From Bradyrhizobium tropiciagri (lineage in GTDB: Bacteria; Pseudomonadota; Alphaproteobacteria; Rhizobiales; Xanthobacteraceae), in NCBI RefSeq assembly GCF_001189845.1, contig NZ_LFLZ01000008.1, forward strand, positions 1 to 64,000: 64,000 bases of DNA, read 5' to 3'. This document shows, piece by piece, positions 8,096 to 16,825 of the stretch (within the stretch, counting starts at the first letter, position 1; each line of letters starts with the position of its first letter). Both the position numbers and the translations under genes were made by a program. Under the pieces are notes generated by a model. It was not told where the DNA came from and made no database searches. It saw only the letters and a list, made by a program, of their open reading frames with translations.

Positions 8096-8863
8096 ATGAC
8101 CTTGTTCGACATGAAGGGAAAAGTCGCCGTCATCACCGGCTCGACGCGCGGCATCGGACGCGCGATCGCCGAGCGGATGGCCGAGCACGGCGCCAAGGTC
8201 GTGATCTCCTCGCGCAAGGCCGACGTCTGCGAGCAGGTGGCCGCGGAGATCAACGACAGCTACGGCAAGGGCACCGCGGTTGCGATCGCCGCCAACATCT
8301 CCTCGAAGGAAAATCTGCAGAACCTCGTCGACGAGAGCAACCGCGCATTCGGCAAGATCGACGTGCTGGTCTGCAACGCGGCGTCGAACCCGTATTACGG
8401 TCCGCTCGCCGGCATCTCCGACGATCAGTTCCGGAAAATCCTCGACAACAACATCGTCGCCAACAACTGGCTGATCTCGATGGTGGTGCCGCAGATGATC
8501 GAGCGCAAGGACGGCTCTGTTATCATCGTCTCCTCGATCGGTGGCCTGAAGGGCTCGACCATCCTCGGCGCCTACGCGATCTCGAAGGCCGCCGACATGC
8601 AGCTCGCGCGCAACCTCGCTTGCGAATACGGCAAGCACAATATCCGCGTGAACTGCATCGCGCCGGGCCTGATCAAGACCGATTTCGCCAAGGCGCTGTG
8701 GGACAATCCGGACAATCTGAAGGCCTCGACCGCGCGCTCGCCGCTGCTGCGGATCGGCGTGCCCGACGAGATCGCGGGCGCAGCCGTGATGATGGGCTCG
8801 CGCGCCGGCGACTTCATGACCGGCCAGACCATCGTGATCGACGGCGGCGCGACGATCAGCTGA
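8096..8863 (+). CDS. SDR-family oxidoreductase
   Basis: A 255-residue short-chain dehydrogenase with TGSTRGIG (residues 14-21), CNAAS in place of the usual NNAG, SSIGG, and the catalytic YAISK. The ATG at 8096 follows CGGGAGAGAACC, a good ribosome site. It lies 88 bases after the histidine phosphatase gene and is probably co-transcribed with it. The C-terminus (GQTIVIDGGATIS) is complete. It resembles the SDR group that accompanies ACAD10/11-like pairs; the substrate is not known. Confidence 0.88.
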   Translation: MTLFDMKGKVAVITGSTRGIGRAIAERMAEHGAKVVISSRKADVCEQVAAEINDSYGKGTAVAIAANISSKENLQNLVDESNRAFGKIDVLVCNAASNPYYGPLAGISDDQFRKILDNNIVANNWLISMVVPQMIERKDGSVIIVSSIGGLKGSTILGAYAISKAADMQLARNLACEYGKHNIRVNCIAPGLIKTDFAKALWDNPDNLKASTARSPLLRIGVPDEIAGAAVMMGSRAGDFMTGQTIVIDGGATIS

Positions 8864-8870
8864 CGCGAAG

Positions 8871-8984
8871 CGTCATCCCGGGGCGCGCGTTAGCGCGAAC
8901 CCCGATGTGCAATTGCACATCGGGGTTCTCGATCTCGTCGCGCGAGATTCCGGGTTCAGCCCTGCGGGCTGCCCCGGAATGACG
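8871..8984. repeat. Dispersed palindrome, CGTCATCCCGGGG family
   Basis: Inverted ends CGTCATcCCGGGGC (from 8871) and GCCCCGGAATGACG (to 8984) enclose further hairpins: GCGCgttaGCGC, CCCCGATGTGC/GCACATCGGGG, CTCGtcgcGCGAG and GCCCTGCGGGC. It sits between convergent genes only 8 bases past the SDR stop codon and may terminate both. Confidence 0.8.
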
Positions 8985-8986
8985 GA

Positions 8987-10210
8987 TTACTCCACCGCCG
9001 CGTAAACCCCGTTGCGCACCAGCGAACGGGTGTACTCGCGCTGACCCGGGCCCTGCATCATGAAGACCGCGATCAGGTCTTCGCTCGGATCGATCCAGAA
9101 GAACGTGCCGGCCATGCCGCTCCAGAAGTACTGGCCGACCGAGCCGGAGAACGGCGCGATGCCCTGCTGCACGCGCACGGCGAAGCCGAGGCCGAAGCTG
9201 TGGCCGGGCGACACCAGCGTGCCCTGAACCTTGACGCCGGCGCCGAGGTGATCGGAGGCCATGAATTCGAGCGTCTTGCGGCCGATGATCCTGGTGCCGT
9301 CGAGCGAACCGCCGTTGAGCAGCATCTGCGCGAAGCGCGCATAGTCCATCGTGGTCGACACCAGGCCGCCGCCGCCGGATTCCATCGCCGGCTTCTCCAG
9401 CATGTTGAACAGCTGCACCTTCTCATTGGTCCAGGGATCATTCGCAAACGCCTCGGCGAGCCGGCCGGCATTGGCTTCCCCGGTGTGGAAAGCGGTCTCG
9501 TTCATTTGCAGCGGCGCGAGGATACGTTCGGTGAGGAATTCGCCGAGCGTCTTGCCGCTGACGACCTCGATGATGCGGCCGAGGATGTCGGTGGAGCGGC
9601 TGTAATTCCACTCGGCGCCGGGCTGGCAGACCAGCGGCATGGCGGCGAGCATGGTGGCGTGCTCGGCATTGGTGATCTTGCGGCTGCGCAGCCGCGACTG
9701 CTTGTAGAGCTCCTGCACCGGACCGTTGCCGGTGTGATCATAAGTCAGGCCGGAGGTGTGGCGCAGCAGGTCCTGGATCGTCATCTGCCGCTGGGCAGGA
9801 ACGAGCTCGAGCTTGCCGTTGTGCTCGACGCCGACCTTGGTCTCGGCGAATTCGGGAATGAATTTCGCGACCGGATCGCTCAGCAGGAAGTGGCCGTCCT
9901 CCAGCAGCTGCATGATGCCGACCGAGACGATCGGCTTGGTCATCGAGAAGATGCGGAAGATCGTGTCATGCGCCATCGGCGCCGCGGCCGCCGGGCTTTG
10001 CCGGCCGATCGCGTCGAACCAGCCGATCTGGCCGCGCCGTGCCACCAGCACCGTGAAGCCGGGCGCGGTTCCCTTGTCGACCTCGCGCTTGAAGGTGTCG
10101 GACAGCGCCTGCAGCCGCGTGCTCGACAGCCCGATCGATTCGGGCTTGGCGAGGGGCAGGGACGGGGTGGTCTGGCTGGGGGCGTGCTTGGTGGCGGTCT
10201 GGGCGTTCAT
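8987..10210 (-). CDS. Serine hydrolase of the beta-lactamase/class C (EstB-like) family
   Basis: A 407-residue protein with the SxxK nucleophile motif SMTK (Ser89, Lys92). A Tyr motif, WNYSRSTD, replaces YxN, and a GHSFGLGF segment lies near the C-terminus where KTG/HxG is expected. No signal peptide is seen, so a cytoplasmic esterase or amidase is more likely than a true beta-lactamase. The ATG opposite 10208-10210 has GGGAGAGACC upstream. It is convergent with the SDR gene. Substrate is unknown. Confidence 0.87.
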   Translation of the reverse strand: MNAQTATKHAPSQTTPSLPLAKPESIGLSSTRLQALSDTFKREVDKGTAPGFTVLVARRGQIGWFDAIGRQSPAAAAPMAHDTIFRIFSMTKPIVSVGIMQLLEDGHFLLSDPVAKFIPEFAETKVGVEHNGKLELVPAQRQMTIQDLLRHTSGLTYDHTGNGPVQELYKQSRLRSRKITNAEHATMLAAMPLVCQPGAEWNYSRSTDILGRIIEVVSGKTLGEFLTERILAPLQMNETAFHTGEANAGRLAEAFANDPWTNEKVQLFNMLEKPAMESGGGGLVSTTMDYARFAQMLLNGGSLDGTRIIGRKTLEFMASDHLGAGVKVQGTLVSPGHSFGLGFAVRVQQGIAPFSGSVGQYFWSGMAGTFFWIDPSEDLIAVFMMQGPGQREYTRSLVRNGVYAAVE

Positions 10211-10382
10211 GGTCTCTCCCTGGTTCTTGATTCTTGCGGCGAGATGCCGACGTGGGGTGGTGATCGCCGAAGTCTGGCGCAGAAGTTTTGCAATGAACAG
10301 AAGCTTCGCTGCTTCGCCCTTGCAAACCGGCCATGCCCTGTGCTTGAAACGGCGCGAACCGGCGGCGACGCCGGTTCCCTGC

Positions 10383-10458
10383 AGGAGTGTAGCTCAATTG
10401 GTAGAGCACCGGTCTCCAAAACCGGGGGTCGCAGGTTCGAGCCCTGCCACTCCTGCCA
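10383..10458 (+). tRNA. tRNA-Trp (anticodon CCA)
   Basis: A full cloverleaf can be drawn. The acceptor stem is AGGAGTG (10383-10389) with CACTCCT (10448-10454). The anticodon stem is CCGGT/ACCGG around the loop CTCCAAA, and the T-arm sequence is GGTTCGAGCCC. The discriminator is G and the CCA end is encoded at 10456-10458. The CCA anticodon reads UGG. In many proteobacteria this tRNA lies directly upstream of secE; here about 4.2 kb and three genes intervene. Confidence 0.97.
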
Positions 10459-10522
10459 GCTTTTAGCCAACAATTTGAATGCCTTGGCCGAGGTCTTCGA
10501 CCCCGGCCATGACCATTTTCGA

Positions 10523-11728
10523 CTACTTGATGAGCGGGCAGCCGCCGTCCTTCAGCGGCCGGAACGCCTGGTCGCCGGGCACTTCGGCGAGCACCTTGTA
10601 GTAATCCCACGGCGCCTTTGATTCCTCGGGCTTCTTGACCTCGAACAGGAACATCGAGTGCACCATGCGGCCGTCCTCGCGCACCACGCCGTTGTCGGTG
10701 AAGGCATCGCGCACCGGGGTCGCGCGCATCTTCGCCAAAACCTGTTTGGTCTCCTTGGTTTCGGCGGCCTTCACCGCGTTGAGGTAATGCAGGGTGGCGC
10801 TGTAGGTCGCGGCCTGGTTCATGGTCGGCATCCGCTTCATGCGCTCGAAGAAGCGCTTGCCGAAGGCGCGGCTGCGGTCGTTGAGGTCCCAATAGTAGGC
10901 CTCGGTGATGATCAGGCCTTGCGCGAGCTTCAGCCCGAGGCTGTGGATGTCGGAGATGAACATCACGATCCCGGCGAGGTTCTGCCCGCCCGCGACGATG
11001 CCGAATTCGGCGGCCTGCTTGATCGCGTTGATGGTATCGCCGCCGCCGTTGGCGAGGCCGACGATCTTCGCCTTCGACGACTGCGCCTGCAGCAGGAAGG
11101 AGGAGAAGTCCGGCGTGTTGAGCGGGTGCCGGGCGCTGCCGAGCACCTTGCCGCCGGCGGCGCGGACCACGTCGCCGGTGTCGCGCTCGATCGAGTGGCC
11201 GAACACGTAGTCGGCGGTGATGAAGAACCAGGTGTCGCCGCCGTTCTTCACGATCGCGCTGCCGACGGTGTGGGCGTTGGCGTAGGTGTCGTAGGTCCAG
11301 TGCAGCGTGTAGGGCGAGCAGGATTTTCCGGTGATGTCGGAGCTCGCCGCGTCCGTCACGATCATGATCTTCTCGAACTGCTTCGACATCTCCATGCCGG
11401 CGAGCGCGGTCGCCGAGGTCGGCATGTCGATGATCATGTCGACGTTCTCGGCCTCGTACCATTTGCGGGTGATGGTGGCGGCGACGTCGGCCTTGTTGAG
11501 GGCATCGGCGGTGACGAGCTCGATCGGCTTGCCGAACATCGAGCCGCCGAACTCCTCGATTGCCATCTTGGTGGCCTCGACATTCCCGGCGCCGCCGATG
11601 TCCGAATAGACCGACTGGAAATCGGTCAGTACGCCGATCTTGAGCGGCGTCTGCTGCGCGAGCGCGGGCCCGGCCCACACCGCGGCGAAGAGGCCAGCGG
11701 CGGACAGACTCGTGACGATGGATTTCAT
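10523..11728 (-). CDS. ABC transporter substrate-binding protein (branched-chain amino acid/LivK type)
   Basis: A 401-residue periplasmic binding protein (Peripla_BP_6 fold). A Sec signal peptide covers about residues 1-25 and ends GPALAQQ; the mature protein begins PLKIGVLTDFQ. The ATG opposite 11726-11728 is chosen because GGGAGGACGCATCACC precedes it and it starts the signal peptide. In rhizobia this family captures amino acids, amides, or aromatic and other organic acids. No permease or ATPase genes are nearby, so it must share a transporter encoded elsewhere. It is divergent from a GntR gene with two identical operators in between, so control by that regulator is likely. Confidence 0.9.
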   Translation of the reverse strand: MKSIVTSLSAAGLFAAVWAGPALAQQTPLKIGVLTDFQSVYSDIGGAGNVEATKMAIEEFGGSMFGKPIELVTADALNKADVAATITRKWYEAENVDMIIDMPTSATALAGMEMSKQFEKIMIVTDAASSDITGKSCSPYTLHWTYDTYANAHTVGSAIVKNGGDTWFFITADYVFGHSIERDTGDVVRAAGGKVLGSARHPLNTPDFSSFLLQAQSSKAKIVGLANGGGDTINAIKQAAEFGIVAGGQNLAGIVMFISDIHSLGLKLAQGLIITEAYYWDLNDRSRAFGKRFFERMKRMPTMNQAATYSATLHYLNAVKAAETKETKQVLAKMRATPVRDAFTDNGVVREDGRMVHSMFLFEVKKPEESKAPWDYYKVLAEVPGDQAFRPLKDGGCPLIK

Positions 11729-11760
11729 GGTGATGCGTCCTCCCAGGGTGTTCTTATCGG

Positions 11761-11773
11761 TTTGTCCGACAAA
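11761..11773. promoter_or_regulatory. GntR/FadR-type operator, site 1
   Basis: The perfect palindrome TTTGTCcGACAAA lies 33 bases upstream of the binding-protein start codon. TTGTCnGACAA is a typical operator core of FCD-domain GntR regulators. The identical sequence recurs at 11872-11884. Confidence 0.75.
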
Positions 11774-11871
11774 GCTAGATTTGCCGAGTTCCAGTGTCAA
11801 TTCCGGCTGGCTGGGTGCGACAATCCGGCAAGTAATGGCCCATTTGACGCTCCAAAGGCCTTGGCCTATGC

Positions 11872-11884
11872 TTTGTCCGACAAA
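11872..11884. promoter_or_regulatory. GntR/FadR-type operator, site 2
   Basis: A second exact copy of TTTGTCcGACAAA, 111 bases from site 1 and 19 bases before the GntR start codon. It suggests autoregulation and possibly looping with site 1. Confidence 0.75.
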
Positions 11885-11903
11885 CGACAATCGGGAGTCT
11901 AGG

Positions 11904-12668
11904 GTGGCCGCTACGCCGTTATTCCGGCGCATCGACATTGCGCCGGCCTATCAGAAGGTCGCGGACGCGATCGAACGCGAGATCATCAACGGCCGCATCA
12001 AGCCGGGCGAGCCGATCGGCACCGAGCAGCAGCTGGTCGCGCAGTTCGGCGTCAACCGCTCGACGGTGCGCGAGGGCATTCGCGTGCTCGAGGAGGGCGG
12101 GCTGATCCGCCGCGATTCCAGCCGCCGCCTGCAGGCCTGCCTGCCGCGCTACAACAAGCTCGCGACGCGATTGTCGCGCGCGCTGATCCTGCACGAGGTG
12201 ACGTTCCGCGAATTGTTCGAGACCTCGATGACGCTGGAGGTCGCGAGCGTCGAAGGCGCGGTGGAGCGCGCGACCGATGACAACATTGCCGAGCTCGCCG
12301 GCAATCTCGAGCGCAGTGCGGCTGTGGTCGGCGATCCCGCCGGACTCGCGGAGCTCGATGCGGAGTTCCACGTGCTGATGGCCAAGGCATCGCAGAACCG
12401 CGTACTGCAGCTCGCGCGCGAGCCCGCCGCGCAGCTGTTCTTTCCGACCACCGAGATGATCGTCGGCGGCGTGCCCGAAGGCGGCGCGCGCCTCGTCGAG
12501 GCGCATCGCCATATCCTCGATGCGATCATGCGGCGCGACAAGGAGGCCGGCGTGCTGTGGACCCGGCGGCATCTGCAGGACTGGCGGCGCGGCTTCGAGA
12601 AGATCGCCTCGCTCGATCGCTCGGTCGAGCACACCTACATGGAACACGCCTACGCCGCACGGCAATAG
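11904..12668 (+). CDS. GntR-family (FadR/FCD subfamily) transcriptional regulator
   Basis: A 254-residue regulator. The winged helix-turn-helix is at about residues 10-75 (TEQQLVAQFGVNRSTVREGIRVLEEGGLI region, in part). The C-terminal FCD domain has the expected Asp/His metal-site pattern (DAEFH, EAHRH, RRHLQDW). The GTG at 11904 is chosen for its ribosome site (GGGAGTCTAGG). Frames further upstream would run through the operator. It is divergent from the binding protein and 53 bases ahead of the acyl-CoA ligase gene. It probably controls both in response to a carboxylic acid or its CoA thioester. Confidence 0.9.
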   Translation: MAATPLFRRIDIAPAYQKVADAIEREIINGRIKPGEPIGTEQQLVAQFGVNRSTVREGIRVLEEGGLIRRDSSRRLQACLPRYNKLATRLSRALILHEVTFRELFETSMTLEVASVEGAVERATDDNIAELAGNLERSAAVVGDPAGLAELDAEFHVLMAKASQNRVLQLAREPAAQLFFPTTEMIVGGVPEGGARLVEAHRHILDAIMRRDKEAGVLWTRRHLQDWRRGFEKIASLDRSVEHTYMEHAYAARQ

Positions 12669-12721
12669 CGGCGGTTAGGCCAACACCACACAACGACAAA
12701 AAGCACATTCGGGAGGGACAT

Positions 12722-14334
12722 ATGAGCGACAACATCGCAGCGACCATTCAGCGCGCCCGCGAGCACAGCATTGGCGACCTGTTGCGCCGGTCGGCCAAGC
12801 GCTACCCGGGCAAGACCGCGCTGATCTGCGGCGAGGTGAGCTGGACCTTCGCGGAGATGGACGCGATCTGCAATCGGGTCGGGCGCGGCTTGCTCGGCCT
12901 TGGCGTTGCGAAGGGTGATCGCGTCGCGGTGCTGTCGCGCAATTCACACGGCTTCGCCGCGCTGCGCTTTGCGGTGGCGCGGATCGGCGCGATCCTGGTG
13001 CCGATCAACTTCATGCTCAATCCCGACGAGATCAATTTCATCCTCGCCAATTCCGGCGCGAAGCTACTCGCGGTCGGGCCTGATTTCGTGGAGACCGCGC
13101 ACGCGGCGGCTGCCAAGGGCTCGGCGGTCGAAACCCTGATCTGGCTGCCCGGCGAGGATCCGGCCACCGCGCCCGACGGCATCACGACATTCGACAGCCT
13201 GCTGCACAGCGACGCCTCGGCGCCGGATGTCTCGATCGACAGCCACGATCCCGCGCAGATCATCTACACCAGCGGCACCGAGTCGCTGCCGAAGGGCGCG
13301 ATCCTCACCCATGAAGCCGTGATGTGGCAGTATGTCAGCTGCATCATCGATGGCGGCATGGCGAGCGACGACACCGTGCTGCATGCGCTGCCGCTCTATC
13401 ATTGCGCGCAGCTCGACGTGTTCCTGGGACCTGCGATCTATCTCGCGCCACCAGCCTCATCACCGGCAAGCCGGTGCCCGACAATGTCCTGGCGCTGATC
13501 GCGGCCCACAAGATCAACTCGTTCTTCGCGCCGCCGACGATCTGGATCGCGATGCTGCGCTCGGGCGCGTTCGATCGCACTGATCTGTCGACCCTGCGCA
13601 AGGGCTATTACGGCGCCTCGATCATGCCGGTCGAGGTGCTGCTCGAATTGCAGCGCCGGCTGCCCGACGTGAAGTTCTGGAATTTCTACGGCCAGACCGA
13701 GATCGCGCCACTCGCGACCGTGCTGGAGCCGAAGGACCAGCTGCCGAAGGCCGGCTCCGCCGGCAAGCCTGCGATCAATGTCGAGACGCGGGTGGTCAAG
13801 GCCGACATGACCGACGTCGGGGTCGGGGAGGTCGGCGAGATCGTGCATCGCTCGCCGCATCTGTTGTCCGGCTACTACAACGATCCGGTCAAGACCGCGG
13901 CCGCGTTCGCCGGCGGCTGGTTTCATTCCGGCGATCTCGCCACCGTCGACGCCGATGGCTACATCACCGTCGTCGATCGCGTGAAGGACATGATCAAGAG
14001 CGGCGGCGAGAATGTCGCGAGCCGCGAGGTCGAGGAGATGATCTACCGGCTGCCGGCGGTGTCGGAGGTTGCGGTGGTCGGGCTGCCCGATCCGCGCTGG
14101 ATCGAGGCGGTGACCGCGATCGTCGTGGTCAAGGCGGGCGCGACCCTCGATGCTGAAGCGGTCATCAAGCATTGCGCGGCGTCGATGGCCCATTTCAAGG
14201 TGCCGAAGCGCGTCATCTTCGTCGACGCCCTGCCGAAGAACCCGAGCGGCAAGCTGCTGAAGCGCGAGCTGCGGCAGCGCTATGTCGGCGGCGCCACGCT
14301 GGATCAGGCGGTCCAGAAGAGCTTTGCCGGGTAA
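12722..14334 (+). CDS. Acyl-CoA synthetase / AMP-binding ligase (frameshifted in this sequence)
   Basis: An ATP-dependent CoA ligase, 537 residues when the frame is restored. Motifs in order are YTSGTESLPKG (phosphate-binding loop, with ES in place of the usual TG), NFYGQTE, the DRVKDMIKSGGENV hinge, and PKNPSGKLLKREL with the catalytic Lys near the C-terminus. The frame is lost near 13447. CTCGCGCCACC should read CTCGGCGCCACC (LGATS), a single missing G. The ATG at 12722 follows GGGAGGGACAT. It lies 53 bases after the GntR gene and is probably co-transcribed. Substrate may be the organic acid captured by the divergent binding protein; that is inference. Confidence 0.87.
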
Positions 14335-14463
14335 TCGGCCCGGCGGCCGCGGCGGATGGCCGGGGGCAATGGATCTCGGGCCGTGCGTCTAAGTGCTTGA
14401 TTTGAGGGGCTCTGTCTCGGTCCGCCGCAGGCGCGGCCGGGGTCGGGCGCGATGGCGCCGATC

Positions 14464-14492
14464 TTGACGTTTGGCTCCTCTCGCAGTAGATA
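14464..14492 (+). promoter_or_regulatory. Probable secE-nusG promoter
   Basis: TTGACG (14464-14469), or CTTGAC one base earlier, is separated by 17 bases from TAGATA (14487-14492). This is close to the alphaproteobacterial housekeeping consensus. It lies 175 bases before secE, in a 332-base gap in which no gene was seen. Confidence 0.65.
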
Positions 14493-14666
14493 CCCGGCAC
14501 TCGCAGCCGGCCCGCTTTGATGGCGGATATCCGGCGCGGCCTAATTCCCCGAACATTCGAGCTCGTTTATCGGCTCAACCTTCCAAACGAGGGCTGGGTC
14601 CGCAAGGTCGGCTGTTCGGATTCCTTGAAACGTTGCAATCGTCCGGAGACGGACGCGGATCTCACG

Positions 14667-14858
14667 ATGGCTTTCAGCCCGTTCAAATTCCTTCAGGAAG
14701 TGCGCTCGGAGACCGCCAAGGTCACCTGGCCGACGCGCCGCGAGACCACGATCACCACCATCATGGTGTTCGTGATGGTGGCGCTGGCCTCGATCTTCTT
14801 CTTCGCCGCAGATCAGATCATCCGTTATCTGATCACCCTGATACTGGGCATCCACTGA
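14667..14858 (+). CDS. secE: Preprotein translocase subunit SecE
   Basis: A 63-residue single-span inner-membrane protein. It carries the conserved cytoplasmic segment FLQEVRSETAKVTWPTRRET and then one hydrophobic helix (about residues 31-55). SecE clamps SecY in the SecYEG channel; the short alphaproteobacterial form has one helix. The ATG at 14667 starts the typical MAFSPFKF N-terminus. The stop codon overlaps the nusG start (TGATG), so translation is probably coupled. The two genes form the usual secE-nusG pair. Confidence 0.95.
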   Translation: MAFSPFKFLQEVRSETAKVTWPTRRETTITTIMVFVMVALASIFFFAADQIIRYLITLILGIH

Positions 14859-15412
14859 TGAGCATGGGAACTCAATTGATGGACAAGCGCTGGTACATCG
14901 TTCACGCCTATTCGAACTTCGAGAAGAAGGTCGCGGAATCGATCCGCGAGCAGGCCAAGCAGCGCGGGCTGGAAGAGCTGTTCGAGCAGGTGCTGGTGCC
15001 GACCGAGAAGGTCACCGAGGTGCGCCGCGGCCGCAAGATCGACGCCGAGCGCAAGTTCTTCCCGGGCTATGTGCTGGTGAAGATGAAGCTGACCGACGAG
15101 GCGTTCCATCTGATCAAGAACACCCCGAAGGTGACCGGCTTCCTCGGCGCGGAAAACAAGCCGATGCCGATCTCGGAAGCCGAGGCGATGCGGATCCTGC
15201 ACCAGGTGCAGGAGGGCGTGGAGCGTCCGAAGGCGTCGGTGTCGTTCGAAATCGGCGAGAACGTGCGCGTGGCCGACGGCCCGTTCGCCTCGTTCTCTGG
15301 CGTGGTGGAAGAAATCGACGAGGCGCGCTCGCGCGTGAAGGTCGCGGTGTCGATCTTCGGCCGCGCGACCCCGGTGGAACTGGAATTCGGTCAGGTCGAA
15401 AAGGTGGTCTGA
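14858..15412 (+). CDS. nusG: Transcription termination/antitermination factor NusG
   Basis: A 184-residue protein. The NGN domain begins KRWYIVHAYSNFEKKV and contains the FFPGYVLVKM strand. A KOW domain follows (GENVRVADGPFASFSGVVEEID). It binds RNA polymerase and links it to Rho or to the ribosome through S10. The start ATG at 14858 overlaps the secE stop by one base; in-frame ATGs at 14864 and 14879 are alternatives that would remove 2 or 7 residues. It is followed 130 bases later by rplK. Confidence 0.96.
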   Translation: MSMGTQLMDKRWYIVHAYSNFEKKVAESIREQAKQRGLEELFEQVLVPTEKVTEVRRGRKIDAERKFFPGYVLVKMKLTDEAFHLIKNTPKVTGFLGAENKPMPISEAEAMRILHQVQEGVERPKASVSFEIGENVRVADGPFASFSGVVEEIDEARSRVKVAVSIFGRATPVELEFGQVEKVV

Positions 15413-15542
15413 CCGGACGGCGTGGGGTATATGCCCCGCGTCAAGTAAGAGGCCGTGGGAGGGAGGAGGCGGTCGCCAGCCCCTTCAACCGAACCACGGA
15501 ACCTGAAACCGCCGGCACCGTCCGGCACAACAGGAGTGATAA

Positions 15543-15971
15543 ATGGCAAAGAAAGTGACCGGATACCTGAAGCTTCAGGTCCCGGCCGGTGCGGCGAATC
15601 CTTCGCCCCCGATCGGCCCCGCGCTTGGTCAGCGCGGTCTGAACATCATGGAGTTCTGCAAGGCGTTCAACGCCCAGACCCAGAAGGAAGAGAAGAACAC
15701 CCCGATCCCGGTGATCATCACGATCTATGCGGACCGGTCCTTCACCTTCGAGATGAAGACCCCTCCGATGTCCTACTTCCTCAAGCAGGCCGCCAAGATC
15801 CAGTCCGGATCGAAGGCGCCGGGCCGTGACAAGGCCGGTGCGGTGACCAAGGCGCAGGTGCGCGAGATCGCCGAGAAGAAGATGAAGGACTTGAATTGCG
15901 ACACCATCGAATCGGCCATGAAGATGGTCGAGGGCTCTGCCCGTTCGATGGGTCTGGAAGTTGCGGGGTAA
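15543..15971 (+). CDS. rplK: 50S ribosomal protein L11
   Basis: A 142-residue protein of normal length. The Pro-rich N-terminal loop ([19 protein letters not shown]) is the site near which thiostrepton binds, and the C-terminal rRNA-binding domain ends SMGLEVAG. It forms the GTPase-associated centre on 23S rRNA. AGGAGTGATAA precedes the ATG. rplA follows after 6 bases, as in the classical L11 operon. Confidence 0.98.
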   Translation: MAKKVTGYLKLQVPAGAANPSPPIGPALGQRGLNIMEFCKAFNAQTQKEEKNTPIPVIITIYADRSFTFEMKTPPMSYFLKQAAKIQSGSKAPGRDKAGAVTKAQVREIAEKKMKDLNCDTIESAMKMVEGSARSMGLEVAG

Positions 15972-15977
15972 CGGGCC

Positions 15978-16669
<692 letters not shown>

Positions 16670-16692
16670 TATCCTTGGCCGTGACGAGATAA

Positions 16693-16734
16693 AGAGGGGC
16701 GGGATCGGGCAACCGGTTCCGCCCTTTTGTTTTT
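16693..16734 (+). terminator. Rho-independent terminator of the L11-L1 operon
   Basis: The stem GGGCGGGATCGG (16697-16708) pairs with CCGGTTCCGCCC (16713-16720 plus GCCC to 16724) through two G-U pairs around a GCAA tetraloop. It is followed by TTTTGTTTTT. It starts about 25 bases after the rplA stop and separates rplKA from rplJL. Confidence 0.85.
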
Positions 16735-16735
16735 G

Positions 16736-16790
16736 CGAAAGCGTTTTCGAGCGAAATGGGTACCGATTCGCGTGAAGAAAACGCGTCAAA
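16736..16790. repeat. Dispersed palindrome, GCGTTTTCGAGCGAA family
   Basis: The arms GCGTTTTC (16741-16748) and GAAAACGC (16777-16784) enclose an inner GCGAA/TTCGC pairing. I recognise this as a repeat type common in bradyrhizobial intergenic regions; that is from memory. It lies between the rplA terminator and the dehydrogenase gene. Confidence 0.65.
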
Positions 16791-16825
16791 CAAGGCCCTG
16801 AAGTGTCTCGCAGGAAACAACAACA

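Noticed and set aside
9966..11678. 570-codon minus-strand frame spanning the tRNA-Trp region
   Set aside because: It runs through a tRNA and out of frame across the binding-protein gene; Arg-rich shadow.
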